The position numbers were made by a program, and so were the translations under genes. The notes under the pieces are model-generated. The model had not been told where the DNA came from, searched no databases, and saw only the letters and a program-made list of their open reading frames with translations. This document shows positions 25,660 to 33,554 of a stretch of DNA of 37,837 nucleotides, piece after piece; the stretch's first letter is position 1; each line of letters begins with the position of its first letter. This stretch comes from Collinsella sp. (lineage in GTDB: Bacteria > Actinomycetota > Coriobacteriia > Coriobacteriales > Coriobacteriaceae), in NCBI GenBank assembly GCA_022728415.1, contig JAIJJM010000002.1, forward strand, positions 1 through 37,837. Reading direction: 5' to 3'.

Positions 25660-26506
25660 CATTGCCGGGGAACGCGATTGAAGCGGAGGCGTTCGAACAG
25701 GATTGGTACATCTGACACGCGAAGCGCCTGGACGCGCTTGAATCGCCTCACGACTACCTCAGTCCCGTATCCATCACCCGGCTGTCGGCCGGTGATGAAA
25801 AGACGGTCGAGCTCTTCCCGGGGACATGGCTGGCCCAATCCGACCAATCACCTACGTGCTCGACGAGAGTCATGCCGTCCTCAACGCCGGACGTGAAGTG
25901 GATCGTCCTATCACCCTCAAATCACGGTTCAATGGAGAGGAGGATCTCGCGGTCTTCGACTACGGCAAACTCAGGGTCGAGGTCAAATCACAGCCCGACG
26001 CCATATAGCAGGGCGCGAAACGGTTCTGGATCAGGGTGAAAGACCCCGACAGCCGCCTGCGCAGCGAATTCACCGGGGACATTCCCCACTTCCAACCATC
26101 CGTCGAATGGGTGCTGCCGGCAAGGTTCACGCCCTTCGACGACCTGGAGCTGTCCATACAGGACACGGTCGCGAAAAAAGTGATCCAAGTCATCCCCGCG
26201 ATAGGGAGAATCGAATTCGACCATCAGGGCGACAGGTATTCGCTGGAAGTGGCCGATGTGCACGGAGCCCCGGTCATCTTTTTCGCCGACGCCACCAGCG
26301 GCAGGGAGACCTACGGGACCGGACGCGTCCTGGAACTCGCAAGCGCGGACGCGGGAAGGATCACAACAATCGATTTCAACCGCGTGTACAACTTCCCCTG
26401 CTCGTTCACGTACTGCACCTGCCCCATAGCCAAACCCGCGAACAGGCTGCCGTTCCCCGTGACAGCCGGCGAGAAAAAACCCTTGGAAACGGCATACGAG
26501 AAATAG
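25639..26506 (+). pseudogene. DUF1684 protein, several lesions
   Basis: AAAGGAGCATCCA precedes ATG 25639. After a shift near 25650, NIALPGNAIEAEAFEQDWYI continues to an in-frame TGA (25713-25715), then HAKRLDALESPHDYLSPVSI. A second shift near 25840 leads to ITYVLDESHAVLNAGREVDR, then TAG at 26006-26008. The last part is clean: KRFWIRVKDPDSRLRSEFTG, FADATSGRETYGTGRVLELA, and IDFNRVYNFPCSF with TCPIAKPANRLPFPVTAGE, the hallmark C-terminal block of DUF1684. The family's function is not established to my knowledge. As the last gene of the cluster it was probably co-transcribed with the permease. Confidence 0.75.
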
Positions 26507-26512
26507 AAGGAA

Positions 26513-26541
26513 GATCATCCCGGCTGAAAACCGGGGTGATC
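26513..26541. terminator. Stem-loop between convergent DUF1684 and LacI genes
   Basis: GATCATCCCGG (26513-26523) pairs with CCGGGGTGATC (26531-26541), 11 base pairs with one G-U, around the loop CTGAAAA. It lies between two convergent genes, so it could stop transcription from both sides. No long T-run. Confidence 0.6.
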
Positions 26542-26551
26542 TGTCAAACGT

Positions 26552-27754
26552 TCAATAGTTGGGTCGTGTTTCGCAGTCGATGCCGTCATCGTCGCAGTAG
26601 AGACCGGTACCTCGGTTTGCTTCGGTACAGTGTTCTGCTGATGATCCGCCAGTGCAGTTCTTGTACGTCATGGGTGGCTGTACGGACTGCTTTGTTGGAG
26701 TGTAAGGAGAGTTCTTCATCCCTCCGGTGCTTTCGCGAATGATGAGCTGGTGGTCGAAGATGATTTTGCCGCGCGAGGTGCCTTTTCCATCGATGCCGGT
26801 CAGTACGGCTTCGACAGCCGCCTGTGCTATGGCGGGCACATTCATCGCCACCGTGGTCAGCGAAGGATTCGAATAACGGCCTTCGGGCGAGTCATCCCAG
26901 CCCAGAACCTTGATGTCCTCCGGAACCCTCAGTCCGGAATGCAGCAGCCTGTGCATGGCACCAATGGCAATCGAATCATTGCCGCAGATCAACGCGTCAA
27001 AGGATCGATTCCTGGCGAGAAGTTCTCTGACTGCGTTGTCCCCGCCTTCGAAGGAAAAGGGGCATCGAAGGGCGTTGTCCTCACGGAAGGGGATACCGTG
27101 TTTTTCCAACGCGTCGCGATATCCGAGCATGCGGATTCAACCGGTGTCATTCGGAATATTGAGCCCAAGGAATAGCGGTCTTATGCAACCTCGCGCGAGA
27201 ACATGCTCGGTTGCCTGCCGGGCTGACGCGCGGTTGTCGATCTGTATGTGCGTGATGGGGCTATCCTCGGACCGTTCGCCGAGGAGGACCACTGGCAAAC
27301 CGGTGCGGTTTTCCCATGCCTCTTGACCGGTGAGTGTAAGGGAAGAAAGAATAACTCCATCGGCGGTGCATGATTCCAAGCCGCTTAGGGCGTGCTTCTC
27401 TCGTTCCTTGCTGCCGAGTGTTTCGATAATCAGAACGTCATACCCGCATTTCTGGGCACTTTGCATCACCTCATGAGCTAATTGTGAGAAATATGTGGTC
27501 ACCAACTCCGGGACGGCGAGGATGATGTTGTTGCTTCGACCGGTTCTGAGTTGACGGCTAATGAGGTTGGGGCGGTATCCCAGTTCATCGATGGCTTGCT
27601 GCACTCGTTTGCGCGTCGTTGGCCGGACATTGCCGCGGTCATGAATCACGTTGGACACCGTCTTGCTCGACACGCGTGCCAGATTGGCGACGTCCACGAT
27701 ACTGGGTTGTCTGACCCTTTGGGACACGATGGGAAGGCTTGATAGGTCATTCAT
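26552..27754 (-). pseudogene. LacI-family repressor with in-frame TGA
   Basis: MNDLSSLPIVSQRVRQPSIV leads into the LacI helix-turn-helix (DVANLARVSSKTVSNVIHDR, then RPTTRKRVQQAIDELGYRPN). The sugar-binding core follows (NIILAVPELVTTYFSQLAHE, GVILSSLTLTGQEAWENR, PVVLLGERSED). At 27137-27139 (minus strand) a TGA follows NDTG; the same frame continues IRMLGYRDALEKHGIPFRED, DALICGNDSIAIGAMHRLL, KVLGWDDSPEGRYSNPSLTT and IIFDHQLIIRESTGG. A CGA-to-TGA change would explain it. The C-terminal tail after LIIREST is unusually long, about 55 residues. It would regulate the divergent binding-protein operon; if the stop is real, the truncated product keeps the DNA-binding domain but lacks half the core. 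Confidence 0.8.
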
Positions 27755-27771
27755 TGGAGTGTCTTTTCTTA

Positions 27772-27790
27772 CATTCTTGTCGTAAGAATG
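27772..27790. promoter_or_regulatory. Inverted repeat CATTCTT-N5-AAGAATG near the LacI start
   Basis: Seven-base perfect arms lie 18 bases upstream of the repressor start codon. Its TTCTT/AAGAA flanks and GTCG centre resemble the operators at 27864 and 27930 loosely, so it could be an autoregulatory site. Confidence 0.4.
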
Positions 27791-27856
27791 CGTTAATTAT
27801 TTCGTCGTTAGAATTAAGGTCAATATAGCATATCCGCAAGGCGACAAGCAAGAGAA

Positions 27857-27886
27857 TTGACAAAATTCCGACGTCGGAATTATTGT
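27857..27886 (+). promoter_or_regulatory. Promoter of the second sugar operon with embedded operator
   Basis: TTGACA at 27857-27862 is a consensus -35 and TATTGT at 27881-27886 (18-base spacer) a plausible -10. The perfect 18-base palindrome AATTCCGACGTCGGAATT (27864-27881) fills the space between them. Binding by the LacI-type protein would occlude the promoter, the same design as in the first sugar locus. Confidence 0.7.
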
Positions 27887-27929
27887 TAAACCAATTCGAA
27901 CAAACCAAGCAGTCAAAAGTTCGAATCGT

Positions 27930-27947
27930 GATTCCAACGTCGGAATC
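27930..27947. promoter_or_regulatory. Second operator palindrome GATTCCAACGTCGGAATC
   Basis: It matches its own complement at 16 of 18 positions and shares TTCC-N-ACGTCGGAA with the palindrome at 27864-27881. The two centres are 66 bases apart, so the sites could bind two dimers or one looping tetramer. It lies 37 bases before the start codon at 27985. Confidence 0.65.
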
Positions 27948-27984
27948 GCGGAGATTGCACAGGTGCGATAGTAAGGAGAACACA

Positions 27985-29256
27985 ATGAATCGTGTAAGTA
28001 TCGGCAGAAGCGTTAGGACGGCTGTGGCGCTAACCTTGGTCGCCGGACTTTCGTTGGTGTCTGCATGCGGAGGCGCATCAAGCAACGCAAAACCAAGCAA
28101 TGAGATTCGCATATCTTGGGCCGGCAGTGATACGGTCAACACGGCCGTTAACGCGGCATTGGATGACTTTGAGAAGAAAGACGGTATCAAGTCACTCCGC
28201 GAAGCCCAGGATTGGAGCGGCTATTGGGACAAGCTGGCTACTCAGGTCGCCGCTAAGAATGCTCCCGACGTCATCTATCAGGTGGCAAGCCAGATTCCGA
28301 ACTATTCTACCAAGAACGCTTTGGTTGACCTCAATACGATGGATATTGACCTATCGAACATGGACGAGGGCGTCAAAAGCTTCGGAGAGGCCGACGGGAA
28401 GCTTTGGGGTATTGTCTCCGCCGCAAACGCCTACACGCTGATTGTCAATCCCGCCATTCTGGAGAAAGCCGGGGTGACGATCCCCGATGGCGATTATAGC
28501 TGGAATGACCTCGCTCAATTCGCCACCCAAGCCGCCGAGGGCACTGATGGAGGATGGGGACTCAATGATGGAGGCGGAGACTTCACACTCTTTGTCCTTT
28601 GGGTTCGCAGCCGCGGACGCGAGCTGTACACCGACGACGGAAAACTCAATGCCACCAAGGAGGATGTCTCCGAATGGTTCAAGTACTGGGATGATTTGCG
28701 CAAGGCTGGCGCCGTTCCTCCTGCTGACGTGACCAGCGAAGGTGCAAGCGCTGCGACTAGCAATCCGTTCGTTCAGGGCAAGTCTGCCATGACGTTTGGT
28801 TGGACGCAGGACTTCACTAATAATCAGGCGCTGATGAAGCAGGAGATTGATCCTAAGCTGCCGCCGAATGATACCAAGAATCCGGGTCTGTGGATGAATG
28901 CTGCGAGTATGTGGTCGATTTCTTCTACATCCAAGAACAAGGAGAATGCGGCGAAGGCAATCGATTTCCTGATTAATGATGAGACCGCTGTCAAGGATCA
29001 GGGGCTTGCCCTTGGTATTCCTCCGACTCAGAAGGCTCGTGATGCCGTTAAGACGAACGCTTCCGATGCGGATAAGAAGATTATTGATTACATGGATACG
29101 GTTGCCAAGGTGTCCAAGCCACTCAATCGCTTGTGGCCGGAGGGTTTCCCGCAGTTGCGTACCAAGTTCTCCGAGCTGAATGAGGCCGTTGCCTTTGGCA
29201 CGACTTCCATCAATCAGGCTGCGGAAGATCTGTTCGACGAGGCTGCGAATTATTAA
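27985..29256 (+). CDS. ABC sugar-binding lipoprotein, family 1, 423 aa
   Basis: AAGGAG (27973-27978) precedes the ATG by 6 bases. The signal MNRVSIGRSVRTAVALTLVA leads to lipobox LVSAC with Cys at residue 28. The mature part is an extracellular solute-binding protein of the MalE/UgpB type (IRISWAGSDTVNTAVNAALD, YWDKLATQVAAKNAPDVIYQ, GKLWGIVSAANAYTLIVNPA, NPFVQGKSAMTFGWTQDF). It captures the oligosaccharide and hands it to the two permeases immediately downstream. The neighbouring GH36 and GH2 genes suggest a galactoside-containing ligand. Third codon positions are visibly more A/T-rich than in the first sugar locus, especially in the C-terminal half. Confidence 0.92.
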   Translation: MNRVSIGRSVRTAVALTLVAGLSLVSACGGASSNAKPSNEIRISWAGSDTVNTAVNAALDDFEKKDGIKSLREAQDWSGYWDKLATQVAAKNAPDVIYQVASQIPNYSTKNALVDLNTMDIDLSNMDEGVKSFGEADGKLWGIVSAANAYTLIVNPAILEKAGVTIPDGDYSWNDLAQFATQAAEGTDGGWGLNDGGGDFTLFVLWVRSRGRELYTDDGKLNATKEDVSEWFKYWDDLRKAGAVPPADVTSEGASAATSNPFVQGKSAMTFGWTQDFTNNQALMKQEIDPKLPPNDTKNPGLWMNAASMWSISSTSKNKENAAKAIDFLINDETAVKDQGLALGIPPTQKARDAVKTNASDADKKIIDYMDTVAKVSKPLNRLWPEGFPQLRTKFSELNEAVAFGTTSINQAAEDLFDEAANY

Positions 29257-29267
29257 GGAGTAGATGA

Positions 29268-30245
29268 ATGAGCGCCGTCACTCAGATGGCGACACGGCCA
29301 GGGGAGGCGGCTGCTGCTTCCTCCCCGTCGGCCCCTTCCCGTCGCCGGAAATTGAACCTCACAAGGAAAGTGGCCGATAACATCGCGGGTTTCGTCTTCT
29401 TGATCCCCTGGATTATCGGCATGGTCGTACTAGTGTTGGGACCTTTTGTGACTTCCTTGTACCTGTCGTTCACCAACTACGATTTGTTTACTAAATCAGA
29501 CTGGATTGGTCTGCAGAACTACATCGATCTGTTCACCAAGGATTCTAAGTTCATCAAGTCGTTGATTGTCACTTTCACCTATGTCTTAGTGTCAGTGCCG
29601 CTGCGACTGATTGTTGCGCTGGCGTTGGCGGTCCTGCTCAACCGCAAAATGCGTGGTCTGACCTTTTATCGCTCGGTGTTCTATCTGCCAAGCATGCTGG
29701 GTGGCTCCGTCGGTATTGCAGTCCTTTGGCGCCAGGTGTTTGGCGGTGACGGCATCATTAACCAGATTCTTGCTTTTTTGGGCATCGATGGGCCTAACTG
29801 GATTGCAGACCCTAAGTACGCACTGATGACCATTATCGCTCTGGCTATTTGGCAGTTCGGATCCCCCATGGTGATTTTTTTGGCCGCGCTGCGCAATGTC
29901 CCCAAGGAATTGGAGGAGGCGGCCGCCATCGATGGGGCAGACAAGACACGCACTTTCTTCTCCGTTGTGCTGCCGTGCATTACGCCGATTGTGTTCTTCA
30001 ATCTTGTCATGCAGATGATCACCGCATTCCAGGCCTTCACGCCGTCGTATATCATTTCCGGCGGTACAGGTGGTCCTGTCAATTCGACCCTGTTCTACTC
30101 GCTATACCTCTATCAGCAGGCTTTCTCTTACTTCAAGATGGGATATGCTTCGGCGATGGCGTGGATTCTGGTAGGCGTCATCGGTGTCTTTACCGCCATC
30201 ATCTTCGTCTCCTCCAAGAAGTGGGTGTTTTATGGCGACGAGTGA
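29268..30245 (+). CDS. Sugar ABC permease, MalF/UgpA type, 325 aa
   Basis: AAGGAG lies 7 bases before ATG 29268, 12 bases after the binding-protein stop. About six membrane helices follow a cytoplasmic N-tail (AGFVFLIPWIIGMVVLVLGP is the first). The EAA loop reads ELEEAAAIDGADKTRTFFSV and contacts the ATPase. The conserved external segment SLYLSFTNYDLF and the C-terminal end VSSKKWVFYGDE fit the family. It forms the channel with the next gene. No ATPase gene is encoded in this locus; in bifidobacteria and other Gram-positives a shared MsmK-like ATPase usually serves such systems. Confidence 0.92.
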   Translation: MSAVTQMATRPGEAAAASSPSAPSRRRKLNLTRKVADNIAGFVFLIPWIIGMVVLVLGPFVTSLYLSFTNYDLFTKSDWIGLQNYIDLFTKDSKFIKSLIVTFTYVLVSVPLRLIVALALAVLLNRKMRGLTFYRSVFYLPSMLGGSVGIAVLWRQVFGGDGIINQILAFLGIDGPNWIADPKYALMTIIALAIWQFGSPMVIFLAALRNVPKELEEAAAIDGADKTRTFFSVVLPCITPIVFFNLVMQMITAFQAFTPSYIISGGTGGPVNSTLFYSLYLYQQAFSYFKMGYASAMAWILVGVIGVFTAIIFVSSKKWVFYGDE

Positions 30246-30295
30246 CATCCTCAACGATTGGTTGCGCAACATCTCATGGAAGGAAAGTGGAAATC

Positions 30296-31165
30296 ATGAA
30301 TACTGTATCTACACGTAGACTATGGCGTGGCGAAACGCATATCAAGCCGCGTCGTGTGGTGATGCATGTTCTGCTTATTGCGGCATGCTTGGCCATGGTC
30401 TATCCTCTGCTTTGGATGGTTCGGGGATCGCTGGCACCTGAGAACGAGATTTTCACTTCTAGCGGCATACCCTCGCGTCTAGCCTGGGAGAACTATACGG
30501 AGGGATGGGCTTCCAATCCTCCCGGATTCGGCAGATTTCTCGTTAACTCGCTGATTGTCTCAGGACTGGCAGTGCTGGGCAATCTGCTTACCGCGACATT
30601 GGCCGCCTACGCGTTCGCTCGCGTCGAGTTCTTTGGAAAGAAAGTGCTGTTCGCGCTGATGCTTGCCACGGTGATGATTCCAGGACAGGCCACGATGATT
30701 CCTCAGTACAGTATTTACAACATGTTTGGGCTCATCGGCACTTATGTACCGCTGGTATTGCCAAAATTCCTCGCCATGGATGCATTCTTCGTGTTCCTAT
30801 TGGTCCAATTCCTCCGCTCTATTCCACGTGAGCTGGATGAGGCTGCGGAAATCGATGGTTGCGGTCATGGGCGCAGATTCTTCACGATACTGCTGCCTCT
30901 GATGCGCCCTGCATTGGCGACAATGGCCGTATTCACCTTCATTTGGACATACGAGGATTTCATGGGACCGCTGATCTATCTTGCGGACATCAATAGCTAC
31001 ACCGTTCCGCTTGGTCTACGATTGTTCATCGACACTATGGGAACCTCGCACTATGGCCAATTGTTTGCCATGACCACCTTGTCCCTGCTTCCCTGCTTCA
31101 TCATATTCACCCTCTTCCAACGCCAGCTAATCGAAGGTATCGCCACCACTGGCATGAAGTCGTAG
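30296..31165 (+). CDS. Sugar ABC permease, MalG/UgpE type, 289 aa
   Basis: GGAAAG precedes ATG 30296. A first helix (VVMHVLLIAACLAMVYPLLW) is followed by FLVNSLIVSGLAVLGNLLTA and the EAA loop RELDEAAEIDGCGHGRRFFT. The C-terminus ends FQRQLIEGIATTGMKS, the typical end of MalG-type subunits. It pairs with the MalF-type gene 50 bases upstream. Length and helix count match the family. Longer in-frame extensions upstream of 30296 lie inside the previous gene and are not credible starts. Confidence 0.92.
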   Translation: MNTVSTRRLWRGETHIKPRRVVMHVLLIAACLAMVYPLLWMVRGSLAPENEIFTSSGIPSRLAWENYTEGWASNPPGFGRFLVNSLIVSGLAVLGNLLTATLAAYAFARVEFFGKKVLFALMLATVMIPGQATMIPQYSIYNMFGLIGTYVPLVLPKFLAMDAFFVFLLVQFLRSIPRELDEAAEIDGCGHGRRFFTILLPLMRPALATMAVFTFIWTYEDFMGPLIYLADINSYTVPLGLRLFIDTMGTSHYGQLFAMTTLSLLPCFIIFTLFQRQLIEGIATTGMKS

Positions 31166-31197
31166 AATCAACAAACGCTATTCGCAAAGGAGCGATA

Positions 31198-33543
31198 ATG
31201 ACGACAACCGTTACAGAAAACTACGATGTCGTGGTATGCGGCGGCGGTTTGGCCGGTTTCGCCGCAGCCGTGGCCGCAGCCCGTCAGGGAGCCTCGACCT
31301 GCCTTGTGCAGAACAGGCCTGTTCTTGGCGGATGCAGCTCATCGGAAGTAAGAGTCATAGCCCGAGGCGCTGCCAGCTACCATGGCTATGCGAGAGAGGG
31401 AGGAATCCTGCGTGAAATGGAAATGCAGGAACGGCACCATAATCATCAGGAAATCTTTGAAAGCGGCTGGGCCAACAGCGTATGGGACATGACCATGTAC
31501 GACATGGTGCAGCGTACGGAGGGGCTGGCTCTAAAGCTCAACACCACCGTGCTCGAGGCCCTTACCGACGGCCACAAACCCGTAACCGTCAAGGCGGTGC
31601 GCTGTCACACTCCCTCGGAAGAGAAGTTCACCGTATTGTTCGCCAAGCAGTTCATCGACTGCACGGGCGACGGCATCGTCGCAATGAGTGCGGGCTGCTC
31701 CTGGCGTCGTGGCGAAGAAGCAAGAGCGGAATTCAACGAACCCCATGCTCCGGCAGAGGCATCCAATTGGACAATGGGAAACTCCCTTCTGTTCAAAACA
31801 GTGGACACAGGGCATGAGGTCCCCTTCATCCCACCGGAGTGGGCAATCCGTTTCGACAATCCCGACTACTTCGACAAGCAGGGAAGATTCCTTTACGACA
31901 CCCGTGGCGGATTCTGGTGGATCGAACTGGGCAAGCCATGGGACGTCATTACCGACGGGGAGACCATTCGCCATGAATTAACTCGACGCGTGTACGGGGT
32001 GTGGGATTGGATGAAAAACCGGGACCCGCGGTTCAAGGATCTGACCCGCAACCTTGCACTGGATTGGATCGGACAGGTTCCGGGCATGCGGGAATCACGT
32101 CGCATCGAAGGCCTGCATATGCTCACCGAAGGCGATGTGCGCGACAACGTGCCGTTCCCCGACGAGGTGGCGTATGGAGGCTGGAATATCGACCTGCATA
32201 CCGTGGGCGGTATGCTCGCCGACTCCAGCGAGCCGACCGCAGCAACGGGATACGATACCAGCGGCAAAGTCTCCGCCGCGGTTTATGTCGGACCGTTCGG
32301 AGTGCCGCTCCGATCTCTGATCGCAAGAGACGCGACCAATCTGCTGCTTGGCGGCCGTATCGTCTCCGCCACGCATGTCAGTCTTGGATCGGTGCGAGTC
32401 ATGGGAACTACAGCCATCATGGGACAGGCGGCGGGAACCACCGCGGCAATGGCGTTGCAAAAGAACATTCCTCTGCATGAGACTCCTGATCGTTTGGCGG
32501 ATGAAATCCAGCAGCGGCTGTTGCGAGACGGATGCTTCCTGCCTCATGTCACCAATCACGATCCGGACGACCATGCCCTGCGAGCGGATTCCATCACGGC
32601 ATCCTCCGAGGACCTGTGCTCCGGCGCTGATGTGGATTCAATCTGGGTGGACGGCGGACTGGTTCGCCCGACTGACGCGTTGCAGAATGATGTGCTCACC
32701 GCTGCGCGCGGACAGTGGATACCTGTATCCCGCGGAGTCGAAGCACAGGGCATCGATACGCTGAGCGTGCTTCTGCGCAACGATGCCGATGCTCCCGTCC
32801 CGATTCGCATGGCGCTAGTAGGCGTGGCAAGCATCTGGGATTATCGACGTGACACGGGTTGCATACTGGCGTCACACGAGGCTTCGCTGGAGCCAGGCGA
32901 GCATCGCGTGATATGGCCCGTCAAGCTCGACGGAACCACCTTAGATGACGCCATGCGACAGGCCGGCTTGGGAAACAGCGGATACGTTCGATTTGACGTC
33001 GAGGAATCCCCCTCCGTGACCTGGCCCCGCGCTGGAAGGATCGTTCCCGGGGCTCTATCCGCTTTCGAAATGCAACCGGGCAAGCTGCGCCGCTTCCACG
33101 ACGGTGTGACGATGAACTGGCATATCGAACCCGCCCAACGTGTCTACCATGCCGAACAGGTCACTTCTGGTGAATTCCGACCTCACTTGGCGACGAACCT
33201 ATGGCGTTCCGATCCGCAAGAGGATATGCCGGCATGGCTGGAATTGGCTTGGAACGAACCACGGACGGTCCAGGAGATTGTACTCGAATTCGAAGGCAAC
33301 GCGCTATACGAGTTCGACCGTTGCCCAACATTCTGGAGCGATCCCCAGACCGCCCGCGACTACGAGATATCCGTTGCGGATGGGAACGGTGACTGGAAGA
33401 AGGTCGTAGAAGTCACGGATAACTTTATGTCAAGACGTGTCCACCATCTGGATTATTCGGTGACTGCCAATCGAGTACGGCTCACGGTCACCGCAACGAA
33501 TGGCGATCCAAGCGTAGGCGTTTACGAAATACGCTGCTACTGA
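31198..33543 (+). CDS. FAD-dependent oxidoreductase (FAD_oxidored family) with C-terminal sugar-binding-like domain, 781 aa
   Basis: AAGGAG (31186-31191) precedes the ATG. DVVVCGGGLAGFAAAVAAAR at residues 10-29 is a Rossmann FAD-binding motif, with QNRPVLGGCSSSEVRV next. IDCTGDGIVAMSAGC and TNLLLGGRIVSATHVSLGSV (dinucleotide and flavin contacts) are typical of the FAD_oxidored group. The last 140 residues (FRPHLATNLWRSDPQ, PAWLELAWNEPRTVQEIVLE, VTANRVRLTVTATNGDPSVG) read as a discoidin/F5-8-type beta-sandwich, often carbohydrate-binding. No signal peptide, so cytoplasmic. Substrate is unknown; the position between sugar permeases and two glycosidases points to oxidation of a sugar or glycoside. 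Confidence 0.85.
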   Translation: MTTTVTENYDVVVCGGGLAGFAAAVAAARQGASTCLVQNRPVLGGCSSSEVRVIARGAASYHGYAREGGILREMEMQERHHNHQEIFESGWANSVWDMTMYDMVQRTEGLALKLNTTVLEALTDGHKPVTVKAVRCHTPSEEKFTVLFAKQFIDCTGDGIVAMSAGCSWRRGEEARAEFNEPHAPAEASNWTMGNSLLFKTVDTGHEVPFIPPEWAIRFDNPDYFDKQGRFLYDTRGGFWWIELGKPWDVITDGETIRHELTRRVYGVWDWMKNRDPRFKDLTRNLALDWIGQVPGMRESRRIEGLHMLTEGDVRDNVPFPDEVAYGGWNIDLHTVGGMLADSSEPTAATGYDTSGKVSAAVYVGPFGVPLRSLIARDATNLLLGGRIVSATHVSLGSVRVMGTTAIMGQAAGTTAAMALQKNIPLHETPDRLADEIQQRLLRDGCFLPHVTNHDPDDHALRADSITASSEDLCSGADVDSIWVDGGLVRPTDALQNDVLTAARGQWIPVSRGVEAQGIDTLSVLLRNDADAPVPIRMALVGVASIWDYRRDTGCILASHEASLEPGEHRVIWPVKLDGTTLDDAMRQAGLGNSGYVRFDVEESPSVTWPRAGRIVPGALSAFEMQPGKLRRFHDGVTMNWHIEPAQRVYHAEQVTSGEFRPHLATNLWRSDPQEDMPAWLELAWNEPRTVQEIVLEFEGNALYEFDRCPTFWSDPQTARDYEISVADGNGDWKKVVEVTDNFMSRRVHHLDYSVTANRVRLTVTATNGDPSVGVYEIRCY

Positions 33544-33554
33544 GGTGATGGGAA

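Noticed and set aside
27137..27139. Selenocysteine at the TGA of the LacI gene
   Set aside because: No reason for Sec in a repressor, no selenocysteine insertion element recognised; Arg codon CGA is one change away.
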